Counted from the stretch's first letter, positions 1-7,164 are shown. The stretch is 7,617 nt of DNA from Flavobacteriaceae bacterium (GCA_016649785.1 JAENXB010000139.1:1-7617), one strand, 5' to 3'. Translations and numbers: made by a program. The notes: a model not told the origin generated them from the letters alone.

Positions 1-1009
1 GGTATGGGTAGGTATCCTGTCTGATTCCACCTAAATCGAGGGTTTCTATCCACCAAATACTATTTTGAATCAGGTAATTTGCCAACAAAGGATTTCGCTG
101 ATTTAAATCGGGCATAGTAGATACAAACCAGCCTTCGCTCATTAAATCCTTGTCTTTAACGGAAGCATACGCATCTTGATTTGTGGTCCTTCTGTGATTT
201 GTTATGACAAGATTATCTTTTAAAAACTCATCCTGATAATTTATCCAGTTCTTCGCAGGCAAATCTTTCATCCACCAATGTTCAACACCAATATGGTTTG
301 CAACCTGGTCCATGATTAATTTTATGCCTTTATTTTTTGCGCTTTTGGCCAAATCCTTATAATCTTCCAAAGTCCCAAAACGCGGATCTACCTGGTAAAA
401 ATCGGTCATGGCGTAGCCATGATAAGAACTTTCCTTCATATCATTGGTCAACAATGGCGATGGCCAAATTGCCGTAAATCCCATTTCATCTATATAATCC
501 AAATGGTTTGTGATTCCTTTGATATCACCTCCGTGTCTGCCATAACCATCCTTTCTGTCCATGGTTTTTTCGTTCATGGTTTTTACAATGTCATTTGACA
601 CATCTGAATTTGCAAAACGATCTGGAGTAATCAAATAAATAACATCCGAACTGTTAAAACCTTCCCTCAATTTTGAATCCTGAGTTCGTTCTTTTAATTC
701 ATAATTAACGGAATAATCGGTATGCTTTCCTTTTTTGGAAAAGTTGATGTTGAATTTACCCGAAGTTGCTTTGGACAGATCTAAATTCAGAAATAAATAA
801 TTGCTGTTTTCAGTTTTCTTTACCTCTGTTATCTGAATATTTTTATTGTCGACAGAAGCTGTAAACTGAGCAATATCTTTTCCGTAAATCAATAATTCCA
901 ACTGATCATGATTCATATCAACCCACCAGTATGGAGGTTCCACTTTTTTAATTTGAGCCTGAAAGCTCAGGCTTACGAGAAATAATACTAAAAAAACTAT
1001 TTTATTCAT
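1..1009 (-). CDS. Secreted GH13 alpha-glucan hydrolase (cyclomaltodextrinase/neopullulanase SusA-like), N-terminal part; C-terminus beyond left edge
   Basis: The first 336 residues are present; the rest lies beyond the left edge, and full-length relatives are about 600 residues. Residues 1-19 (MNKIVFLVLFLVSLSFQAQ) are a typical export signal, so the enzyme should act in the periplasm or on the surface, and this signal fixes the ATG at 1009. Residues 20-105 look like the beta-sandwich N-domain seen in Bacteroidota cyclomaltodextrinases. The GH13 barrel starts near residue 120 with VIYLITPDRFAN and RHGGDIKGI. Conserved region I is DQVANH (234-239), and region II is GGIRQDTYPY with Arg330 and the predicted nucleophile Asp332. 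The usual Lys-His after the nucleophile is absent, as I recall for this Bacteroidota subgroup. The acid/base Glu and region IV would lie outside. Expected role: cutting alpha-1,4-glucans or cyclodextrins to maltose for the neighbouring uptake operon. The exact substrate cannot be told from this part. Confidence 0.9.
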   Translation of the reverse strand, partial: MNKIVFLVLFLVSLSFQAQIKKVEPPYWWVDMNHDQLELLIYGKDIAQFTASVDNKNIQITEVKKTENSNYLFLNLDLSKATSGKFNINFSKKGKHTDYSVNYELKERTQDSKLREGFNSSDVIYLITPDRFANSDVSNDIVKTMNEKTMDRKDGYGRHGGDIKGITNHLDYIDEMGFTAIWPSPLLTNDMKESSYHGYAMTDFYQVDPRFGTLEDYKDLAKSAKNKGIKLIMDQVANHIGVEHWWMKDLPAKNWINYQDEFLKDNLVITNHRRTTNQDAYASVKDKDLMSEGWFVSTMPDLNQRNPLLANYLIQNSIWWIETLDLGGIRQDTYPY

Positions 1010-1064
1010 TTTTAAATATTTTGGTCCTGTTTTATAAAATGGCAGAAAACAAGGTTGGCTTATC

Positions 1065-1112
1065 TTTTTAACCGCCAAGTTCGCGAAGGTTTACGCAAAG
1101 GTCGCAAAGCAA
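1065..1112 (+). repeat. CGCAAAG-type intergenic repeat cluster, left arm
   Basis: Four variants of CGCaAAGg occur at 1073 (CGCCAAG), 1082 (CGCGAAGG), 1094 (CGCAAAGG) and 1103 (CGCAAAG). The spacings are 9, 12 and 9 bp, so the cluster is an imperfect 21-bp unit present twice, preceded by TTTTTAAC. A related cluster in opposite orientation lies at 1211-1246. I recall such CGCAAAG strings as widespread between flavobacterial genes; no function is established to my knowledge. Confidence 0.7.
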
Positions 1113-1210
1113 TTTAATCACAACTCTTTAAAGCTGCCCGGTTGCAATTCCAAAGTCAATTCAGTTATTAAATTTGTGATTTCATTTATATCTTCAATTT
1201 TCCTCTGGGT

Positions 1211-1246
1211 CCTTTACGTTTTTACTTGGCGCCCTTTGCGGTTAAA
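1211..1246 (-). repeat. CGCAAAG-type intergenic repeat cluster, inverted right arm
   Basis: Read on the minus strand this gives TTTAACCGCAAAGGG, then CGCCAAGT, then CGTAAAGG. These are the same building blocks as the cluster at 1065-1112. TTTAACCGC (1067-1075) and CGCCAAGT (1073-1080) on the left have exact reverse complements here at 1238-1246 and 1224-1231. The order of parts differs between the arms, so the pairing is partial. Confidence 0.65.
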
Positions 1247-1421
1247 TAGGATTAAAATCAGGAATTACACATTTTTATTCGAATAATCCACCCTTCCTAG
1301 AACACAATCAATATTTTATTTCAAATATTCTTTGGACGCTTGTCCGTAAAAACACTTAGTGACCAGATATTTAAAATATCCCACAAATTTTCGATTGCCC
1401 CAAGCCTCGTCTCCTTTTTCC

Positions 1422-1467
1422 CCGCAGATTTACGCAGATTGAAACCGCAGATTTCCGCTGATAGAAT
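1422..1467 (+). repeat. 23-bp tandem duplication of the CGCAGATT type
   Basis: Two adjacent 23-bp units, 1422-1444 and 1445-1467, both begin CCGCAGATTT and agree at 19 of 23 positions. Each unit itself contains two CGCwGAT cores, giving four cores in 46 bp. This is a second repeat family, distinct from the CGCAAAG clusters. I recall similar CGCAGATTTACGCAGATT strings between genes in Flavobacterium-like genomes, but that is memory, not a search. Confidence 0.7.
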
Positions 1468-1472
1468 TCAAC

Positions 1473-1528
1473 AACTTTTAACTACAAACCACAAACTCTC
1501 CTCACTCTCCACTCTTCACTTTTCACAT
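1473..1528 (+). repeat. Heptamer-periodic, G-free tract just behind the GH65 stop codon
   Basis: Eight consecutive 7-nt units can be laid out in one phase. The first four begin AAC: AACTTTT, AACTACA, AACCACA, AACTCTC. In a shifted register the last four follow TYYYCAC: TCCTCAC, TCTCCAC, TCTTCAC, TTTTCAC (1499-1526). The plus strand has no G from 1465 to 1530 (66 nt). The transcript of the GH65 operon would therefore carry a C-free, GTGA-rich stretch beginning one base after its stop codon. Confidence 0.7.
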
Positions 1529-1531
1529 CTG

Positions 1532-3838
1532 TTATACTGTTACCAGTTCATTTGGTTTTAGTTCTGTATCTTTTCCATGAACCAAAATAATTATTGGCTC
1601 GGTCCCTTCCAAAAGGAAGCTTGTTTTATTTGAAGCCACTTCAATTTTAAGGATCTGGTTTCTGAAATTCACCTTAAACGAATAGGCTTTCCATTGTTCA
1701 GGGATTCTTGGGTGAAAGGAAAGTTGATCGTTCACGATCCTCATTCCGCCAAAACCTTCAACAATACTCATCCAGGTCCCGGCCATACTTGTAATATGGC
1801 AGCCTTCTTTCACTTCGTTGTTATAATCGTCCAGATCCAGTCTTGAGGTGCGCAAATAAAACTGGTATGCCTGCTTGGTCCTGCCAAGTTTCGCCGCCTG
1901 AATACTGTGAACGCAGGGAGAAAGCGAAGATTCATGAACAGTTAAAGGTTCATAAAAATCGAAATGTTTTTCTAAAGTTTTATGGTTGAAATTTTCTTCG
2001 AAAAGGTAAAAACCTTGCAAAACATCGGCTTGTTTAATATAACAGGATCTTAAAATCCTGTCCCAACTCCATTTTTGATTGATGGGTCGGTTTACCTTAT
2101 CTAATTTTGCAACCGGGATGATCTCTTTGTCTAAAAATCCGTCCTGTTGCAGGAAAACATCATGCTCTTCTGAATAAGGAAAATACATATTATCCGAAAC
2201 TTCTTTCCAGGATAAAAGTTCAGTTTCAGTAAGATTTGTATGACCAATAATTCTGTCGTAATCTTCCCTGTGCCCGTCCTTAACTTTATCGATCATCTCC
2301 ATACAATACTCGATACACCATTTTGCGAGATAATTTGTGTACCAGTTATTGTTGACGTTATTTTCATATTCATTGGGACCTGTAACCCCAAGAATGACAA
2401 ACTTATTTTTTGGCGTACTGAAGTTTGCTCTTTGATGCCAGAAACGGGCGACAGCGATCATTACTTCCAGTCCTTTTTCAGGGATATATTCAAAATCTCC
2501 GGTGTAGCGCACATAGTTGAAAATGGCAAAAACCATCGCCCCGTTGCGGTGAATTTCTTCAAAGGTGATCTCCCATTCGTTATGGCTTTCTTCCCCGTTC
2601 ATGGTTACCATGGGATAAAGAGCAGCTCCATTTGAGAATCCGAGTTTCTCGGCATTTTCGATCGCTTTTTCAAGATGATTGTAACGATACGTCAATAAAT
2701 TCCTGGCGACCTGCTGGTCTTTTGTGGCCATATAAAAAGGAATACAATAAGCTTCGGTATCCCAATAAGTGCTTCCACCGTATTTTTCACCGGTAAAGCC
2801 TTTAGGGCCAATATTAAGCCTTTCATCTTTCCCCAAATAAGTTTGATTGAGCTGAAAAATATTGAACCTGATCCCTTGTTGGGCTTTCACATCGCCTTCA
2901 ATGGAAATATCGGCCATTTCCCAGATTTTGGACCAGGCTTCTTTTTGTTTCTGAAGCAATGCTGTAAAACCAAACGCCATTCCTTTTGAAAGTACTGTTT
3001 TTGCTACGGAAATCAATGTATCCCTTTTGTGGTTCATATCGGTTACATAACCCCCAAATTTTTGAAGGACCAGCTTATCCCCTTTTTCGACATCAACTGA
3101 ATAAGAAAACATCACTTTATTTTCCTGTAATTCCTTTTCAAAATTCGCCTCAATTTTTTTATCATTCAGCAATACTTCCGTTTGCATAAAAGTACAGGCG
3201 TGAAATTCGGTTTTTAGGGTTTTTGAAATAATAAAACCCTGCTGTTCCTCGGTTTTAAGATCAAGGGTTTCCCAAAATCGTTCTTCCCAGTTGGCATCGG
3301 TATTTGTAATTCCGTTGTCCAGATAAGGAGAAAAGGTGATTTTTGCGGCAGAATTTAAGACCTCGACCTGGTAATTTATCGCACCCAATTCATCTAAATC
3401 CAGGGACAAAAAACGGGTAGCGATTATCTTTACTTCAATATCATTAAGAAGCGTTGCCGTAAAACTGCGTTTATACCAACCTTCCTTCATATTTAATTCC
3501 CTGCGGAAATTTTCAACTTTTTTGCAGGTATTCAAATCCAGCGCCTCATTGTTCACATGAACGTCAATTCCAATCCAGTTGGGAGCATTGAGCACTTTGG
3601 CAAAATGTTCAGGATACCCGTTTTTCCACCAGCCTACCTTGGTTTTATCGGGATAATACACTCCTGCAATATAACTTCCCTGAAATGAAGGCCCGCTATA
3701 GTGTTCTTCAAAATTGGCCCGTTGTCCCATTACCCCATTCCCGATGCTAAATAAACTTTCGGAAGACTTTACAAGTCCTTTCTCAAATCCATCTTCAATG
3801 ATGGACCAGCTATCTGCTATAATATAATCCTGGTTCAT
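1532..3838 (-). CDS. GH65 glycoside phosphorylase, probable maltose phosphorylase
   Basis: A cytoplasmic 768-residue enzyme without signal peptide, a normal length for GH65. It should split maltose with phosphate into glucose and beta-D-glucose 1-phosphate (EC 2.4.1.8). An N-terminal beta-sandwich (about 10-290) precedes the (alpha/alpha)6 barrel (about 320-690) and a small C-terminal beta domain. Visible motifs are YWDTEAY with Trp359-Asp360, GVTGPNEYENN with the predicted catalytic acid Glu490, KQADVLQGFY (602-611), and the phosphate-site segment HESSLSP (635-641). The acceptor-site loop HNEWEITFE (419-427) is, as I recall, typical of maltose phosphorylases and differs in kojibiose and trehalose phosphorylases. 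The adjacent beta-phosphoglucomutase gene, whose start codon region overlaps this gene's by 4 bp (ATGA), shows that beta-glucose 1-phosphate is the product. Another alpha-glucobiose as substrate cannot be excluded. Confidence 0.93.
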   Translation of the reverse strand: MNQDYIIADSWSIIEDGFEKGLVKSSESLFSIGNGVMGQRANFEEHYSGPSFQGSYIAGVYYPDKTKVGWWKNGYPEHFAKVLNAPNWIGIDVHVNNEALDLNTCKKVENFRRELNMKEGWYKRSFTATLLNDIEVKIIATRFLSLDLDELGAINYQVEVLNSAAKITFSPYLDNGITNTDANWEERFWETLDLKTEEQQGFIISKTLKTEFHACTFMQTEVLLNDKKIEANFEKELQENKVMFSYSVDVEKGDKLVLQKFGGYVTDMNHKRDTLISVAKTVLSKGMAFGFTALLQKQKEAWSKIWEMADISIEGDVKAQQGIRFNIFQLNQTYLGKDERLNIGPKGFTGEKYGGSTYWDTEAYCIPFYMATKDQQVARNLLTYRYNHLEKAIENAEKLGFSNGAALYPMVTMNGEESHNEWEITFEEIHRNGAMVFAIFNYVRYTGDFEYIPEKGLEVMIAVARFWHQRANFSTPKNKFVILGVTGPNEYENNVNNNWYTNYLAKWCIEYCMEMIDKVKDGHREDYDRIIGHTNLTETELLSWKEVSDNMYFPYSEEHDVFLQQDGFLDKEIIPVAKLDKVNRPINQKWSWDRILRSCYIKQADVLQGFYLFEENFNHKTLEKHFDFYEPLTVHESSLSPCVHSIQAAKLGRTKQAYQFYLRTSRLDLDDYNNEVKEGCHITSMAGTWMSIVEGFGGMRIVNDQLSFHPRIPEQWKAYSFKVNFRNQILKIEVASNKTSFLLEGTEPIIILVHGKDTELKPNELVTV

Positions 3839-4494
3839 ATCTGGCTTTTTATTAATTGGTTTATAAAATCTATTTTAATTTCGGAAAAATCGGAAAAAAT
3901 AAAATCTGCTTCATTTAAAATGTCCTTTTCGCCTATTCCCACACTAATCATTTCAGCCTTATTTGCAGCCTGAATTCCGGCTACAGAATCTTCAAAAACA
4001 ACGCAATTTTCGGGTTCTATTTTTATTTTTGAAGCCGCTATTAAAAAAACCTCCGGATTTGGCTTGGCTTTACTGACATCATTCCCATCTACCACCGCGT
4101 TAAACTTTTGGATGAGGCCTGTTTTTTCCAAAATAATTCGTGCATTTTTACTGGCCGATCCCAGGGCAAAAGGAATATTGTTTTCAGATAAATAATCAAT
4201 CACATTTGATACTCCCGGAAGGAGGTCTTTTTTTGTCATTGAAGAAATATAGGAAAGATAATTGTCATTTTTCAAGGCCATTTGTTCCATAAACTGATCC
4301 TGTGAGAGATTTACCTTGCCCCATTCCAGGATTATTTCCAGAGATCTAAGCCTGCTTATTCCTTTAAGTTGTTCATTTTGGTCCTCTGTAATGTCAAACC
4401 CAAGATTGTTGGCGAGTTTTCGCCATGCCAGATAATGGAATTTTGCGGTATCCACAATAACTCCGTCTAAATCGAAAATAAAACCTTTATGCAT
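3835..4494 (-). CDS. pgmB: Beta-phosphoglucomutase (HAD superfamily)
   Basis: A 219-residue cytoplasmic enzyme that converts beta-glucose 1-phosphate to glucose 6-phosphate (EC 5.4.2.6), feeding glycolysis. The HAD motif I FDLDGVIVDT places the nucleophile at Asp8 and the acid/base at Asp10, the same numbers as in the well-studied Lactococcus enzyme. His20 in the following FHYLAW matches the hinge histidine of that family. The cap-domain substrate loop is LKGISR (43-48). Motif II is GSAS (112-115), the motif III lysine is Lys144 in KAKPNP, and motif IV is FEDS with Glu168-Asp169. Length and cap type fit beta-PGM rather than a general phosphatase. The ATG lies inside the permease gene's end (8-bp overlap) and the stop overlaps the GH65 start by 4 bp, so the three are probably translationally coupled. 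Confidence 0.95.
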   Translation of the reverse strand: MHKGFIFDLDGVIVDTAKFHYLAWRKLANNLGFDITEDQNEQLKGISRLRSLEIILEWGKVNLSQDQFMEQMALKNDNYLSYISSMTKKDLLPGVSNVIDYLSENNIPFALGSASKNARIILEKTGLIQKFNAVVDGNDVSKAKPNPEVFLIAASKIKIEPENCVVFEDSVAGIQAANKAEMISVGIGEKDILNEADFIFSDFSEIKIDFINQLIKSQI

Positions 4495-6007
4495 TTTCAG
4501 TTATTTGTATTTTACGTTGGGTTTTCACCCTAAGTGTTAAAAGTCCCGCCAGGATCATGGAAAATCCACCAATGATAAGGGCGTAAACGGGTTCGCTATT
4601 AAAAAGTTCTTTCACCAGAAATCCTAAAATGGTGGCCGCAACAATTTGCGGAATTACGATAAAGAAATTAAACACTCCCATATAATACCCCATTTTTGCT
4701 GAAGGAAGCGATCCGGAAAGCATCGCATAAGGAATGGATAAAATACTGGCCCAGGCGATTCCCACGCCAATCATGGCCATTAAAAGGCCAACTTTATCTG
4801 TTAGAAAATAAATGGATATCAATCCCAATCCACCGGCGACTAAAGCCAGCATATGGGTAAATTTATTGCTGGTCCTTCTTGCCAGGACTGGCAATAAGAA
4901 TGCAACAGCAGCAGCTACCCCATTGTAAACCGTGAACATCACTGTTACCCAATCGGCAGCGTCATTATAGAGTTCTGAAGTTGGGTCGGTTGTGCCAAAA
5001 ACATGTCCTGTAACCGCTTGTGTGGTGTAGATCCACATAGAGAAAAGTGCGAACCAGGAAAAGAACTGCACCCAGGCAAGTTGTTTCATGGTCTCGGGCA
5101 TATTGAGTATATCGGTAATAATTATGGTAAAACCATTCCTAATATCCCTGGACCGAAGCCGTGAAACTATCATAAATAAAAGCCCTGCAATAAATAATCC
5201 CACAAATAAAATATACAATTCTTTGGTGAGATCGCTAAAATAAATGATTGTTGAGATGGTAACACCCACAATTGTCATGACCAAACCTGTCAAAAATTGA
5301 ATGCGCAGGTTTCTTTCTCTATCCACCTCTAAAACTTTTTCGGGATTTAACTCCAGATCGGCTTTTTCAAAAGCTGCAAGTTCCCCCGGGGTATATTCCT
5401 TAGATTTTATGATTGTCCAAAGAACGGCGAGGAAAAACACAATTCCTCCTACATAAAAAGACCATTTAACCGAATCGGGAATAATTCCCTCAGCGGCTGT
5501 ATTGCTCACACCAAACCAGTTGGTAAACATATAAGGAAGCAATGAACCAACCACGGCCCCAATCCCAATGAAGAAACTTTGCATTGAAAATCCCAGGGTA
5601 CGCTGGCGCTCCGGCAGATTATCGCCAACAAATGCGCGGAATGGCTCCATGGAAATATTGATGGACGCATCCATGATCCACAGGGTTCCCGCCGCAACCC
5701 ACAATGTGGGGGAGTTTGGCATGATGAACAAGGCCAGGGAAGATAAAATTGCGCCAATTAAAAAATATGGCCGCCTTCTTCCAAAACGGGTCCAGGTCCT
5801 GTCACTGTAATAACCTATTATAGGTTGAACCACCAATCCTGTAACCGGAGCGGCGATCCATAAAATTGGGATATCCTCGACATTTGCCCCTAAGGTTTCA
5901 AAAATTCTGGAGGTGTTCGCATTCTGAAGTGCGAACCCAAATTGAATACCAAGGAAACCGAAACTCATGTTCCATATTTCCCAAAAACTAAGGTTGCGTT
6001 TTTGCAT
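4487..6007 (-). CDS. MFS sugar:cation symporter (GPH/SUT-like), probable maltose permease
   Basis: A 506-residue inner-membrane protein predicted to import maltose or a similar alpha-glucoside with a cation. The loop after the second helix reads GYYSDRTWTRFGRRRP (65-80), the RxGRRRP signature of sucrose/maltose transporters of the SUT/SLC45-like MFS branch. EPFRAFVGD (121-129), after helix 4, is also typical. By eye, hydrophobic segments lie near 13-30, 47-66, 80-97, 101-118, 143-163, 181-202, 237-257, 264-283, 310-332, 352-375, 386-403, 407-428, 441-465 and 473-493. That is 14 rather than 12; the extra pair (237-283) sits in the usual central loop. It heads the three-gene operon with the mutase and phosphorylase, and this context is the main reason to name maltose as substrate. 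The start ATG is 134 bp beyond the lacI stop. Confidence 0.88.
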   Translation of the reverse strand: MQKRNLSFWEIWNMSFGFLGIQFGFALQNANTSRIFETLGANVEDIPILWIAAPVTGLVVQPIIGYYSDRTWTRFGRRRPYFLIGAILSSLALFIMPNSPTLWVAAGTLWIMDASINISMEPFRAFVGDNLPERQRTLGFSMQSFFIGIGAVVGSLLPYMFTNWFGVSNTAAEGIIPDSVKWSFYVGGIVFFLAVLWTIIKSKEYTPGELAAFEKADLELNPEKVLEVDRERNLRIQFLTGLVMTIVGVTISTIIYFSDLTKELYILFVGLFIAGLLFMIVSRLRSRDIRNGFTIIITDILNMPETMKQLAWVQFFSWFALFSMWIYTTQAVTGHVFGTTDPTSELYNDAADWVTVMFTVYNGVAAAVAFLLPVLARRTSNKFTHMLALVAGGLGLISIYFLTDKVGLLMAMIGVGIAWASILSIPYAMLSGSLPSAKMGYYMGVFNFFIVIPQIVAATILGFLVKELFNSEPVYALIIGGFSMILAGLLTLRVKTQRKIQITENA

Positions 6008-6048
6008 ATCGTAAGTTTAATTTACTGCTACGACAAGCACAAGGTCTC

Positions 6049-6088
6049 GTCAAAACATATTTACGGAAGTGAAAATATAAGTTTTGAC
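6049..6088. promoter_or_regulatory. Inverted repeat upstream of the permease operon
   Basis: Perfect 8-bp arms GTCAAAAC (6049-6056) and GTTTTGAC (6081-6088) continue inwards as ATATTT (6057-6062) and AAATAT (6073-6078), with a two-base bulge AA at 6079-6080. This leaves a 10-nt loop. It lies in the 134-bp lacI-permease gap, its near arm 41 bp before the permease ATG. The arms are centred 32 bp apart, about three helical turns. It is not followed by a T-run on either strand, so an intrinsic terminator is unlikely. A dimer-binding operator or a leader hairpin fits better. The rest of the gap shows only an AT-rich stretch and a TTCCGGAA palindrome behind the lacI stop. Confidence 0.5.
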
Positions 6089-6141
6089 TGGTATTTAAGA
6101 TTGGTAAAGATATATATATTTTTAAAAGTTCCGGAAAAAAA

Positions 6142-7164
6142 TCAGCATTTTGTCGAATTTCGTTCCACAAGGCCCGTTTCAATGATTATTGTTTGGAAGG
6201 CATCATCATGGTCCTGAGTACTCTCCAATTTCTTTATCAAAAGGCTGGCTGCCTGCGCGCCCATTTCAGCACCGTGCTGGCTAACAGTAGTTAAGCCCGG
6301 ATTAGAAAGTTTGGACAATTCCCCATTTGTGAACCCGATCACAGAAACATCTTCAGGGATTTTCAACCCCCGTTCTGTAAAAGCCTTAATTGCATAAATG
6401 GCAAAATGTTCATTTACCGCAAATAATCCGTCTATATCTTTATCTGCCAGAAAAACCTTTATCTCCTCTTCGCTTTTCTCAAAATCTTCAACTTTAAGAA
6501 TGAGGTTTTCATCAATCGCTATGTTATTTTCATTTAAAGCCTGAATATAACCCTGAGTTCTCAATTTTCCCACACTTATATAATCGACCGTAGAGATAAT
6601 GGCAATGTTTTTACAGCCAAGATCTATCAGGCGCTGCACCGCTTTTTTTGCGCCAATTACATCGTCTATAATTACCTTATCGCAGTTAATTTCTTCTATC
6701 ACCCTGTCAAACATCACCAAGGGCATGCCCTGGTTTATTACTTCGGTAAGGTGGTGATAGTCCTTTTTTTGTTGGGTTTCCTTGGCAACCGATATTATAA
6801 ACCCGTCAATGCTTCCATTGGCCAACAATTCCATATTGATCACTTCTTTATCAAATGAATTATTGGACATACAAATAATCACATGGTAACCCTGTTCATT
6901 TGCAACCTGCTCAATGCCGCTGATCACTGTGGTAAAAAAATGGTGGACAATCTCGGGAATAATAACCCCAATGGTTTTACTCTTTCTGTTTTTTAAGCTT
7001 AACGCGATATTGTTGGGCTTATAATTGTAAAGTTTTGCGAACGCCTTGATCTTTTGACGGGTATCTTCACTTATTTCATGGCTGTCCCTCAATGCCTTGG
7101 AAACAGTAGAAATTGAAACATCTAATTCCCTTGCAATTTGTTTTAATGTCAGTTTCCTTTTCAT
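6142..7164 (-). CDS. LacI-family transcriptional regulator of the maltose/alpha-glucan locus
   Basis: A 340-residue DNA-binding repressor of normal LacI-family length. The N-terminal helix-turn-helix spans residues about 5-26 (LTLKQIARELDVSISTVSKAL). The hinge helix NNIALSLKNR (51-60) carries Leu57 at the place of the LacI leucine that inserts into the central CG step of the operator. The periplasmic-binding-protein-like effector domain starts at KTIGVIIPEIVHHFF (63-77) and includes DGFIISVAK and the C-terminal VIGFTNGELSKLSNPGLTTV. Position beside maltose uptake and phosphorolysis genes suggests it senses maltose or a maltose-derived sugar and controls the operon and/or the divergent SusC gene; the ligand is inferred. 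The ATG at 7164 is the natural start because the HTH begins a few residues later. TGA is the stop. Confidence 0.95.
   Translation of the reverse strand: MKRKLTLKQIARELDVSISTVSKALRDSHEISEDTRQKIKAFAKLYNYKPNNIALSLKNRKSKTIGVIIPEIVHHFFTTVISGIEQVANEQGYHVIICMSNNSFDKEVINMELLANGSIDGFIISVAKETQQKKDYHHLTEVINQGMPLVMFDRVIEEINCDKVIIDDVIGAKKAVQRLIDLGCKNIAIISTVDYISVGKLRTQGYIQALNENNIAIDENLILKVEDFEKSEEEIKVFLADKDIDGLFAVNEHFAIYAIKAFTERGLKIPEDVSVIGFTNGELSKLSNPGLTTVSQHGAEMGAQAASLLIKKLESTQDHDDAFQTIIIETGLVERNSTKC

Larger units (their letters stand above)
1010..1531. other. 522-bp repeat-rich intergenic region between the GH65 and GH13 genes
   Basis: No convincing gene lies here. A 73-codon plus-strand reading frame starting with TTG at 1340 runs through repeats into the antisense of the GH65 gene and resembles nothing. 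The region holds two inverted CGCAAAG-type clusters, a 23-bp tandem duplication and a heptamer-periodic tract, each listed separately. The remainder includes an AT-rich palindrome at 1366-1380 (7-bp arms GATATTT/AAATATC around one base). There is also a weak minus-strand match to the Bacteroidota promoter, AATATTTG at 1322-1329 with TTTT 19 bp upstream, one mismatch in each box. If real, it would start a long leader for the GH13 gene. I saw no clear intrinsic terminator on the minus strand, so read-through from the upstream operon remains possible. Confidence 0.7.

Noticed and set aside
1334..1345. Possible hairpin GGAC-GCTT-GTCC as a terminator
   Set aside because: Only a 4-bp stem, no T-run on the 3' side in the minus direction, and almost 190 bp past the GH65 stop.
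1340..1561. 73-codon plus-strand reading frame in the GH65-GH13 gap
   Set aside because: It starts with TTG, its composition follows the repeats it crosses (CGCAGATT and heptamer units), and it ends antisense within the GH65 gene. No recognisable motif.
2240..2635. 131-codon plus-strand reading frame
   Set aside because: Lies wholly antisense to the well-supported GH65 gene; shadow frame.
2986..3189. 67-codon plus-strand reading frame
   Set aside because: Antisense to the GH65 gene with no domain features.
5506..5810. Overlapping short frames on both strands (5506-5757 minus, 5568-5810 plus)
   Set aside because: Both sit inside the permease gene, whose frame carries clear transporter motifs.
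6132..6141. Possible terminator behind lacI (T-run with TTCCGGAA on the minus strand)
   Set aside because: The T-run precedes rather than follows the palindrome and there is no loop, so it does not have terminator form.
5942..6217. Short frames across the lacI-permease gap (5942-6217 plus, 5988-6182 minus)
   Set aside because: They overlap both flanking genes, show no family features, and are explained by stop-poor DNA around the inverted repeat.
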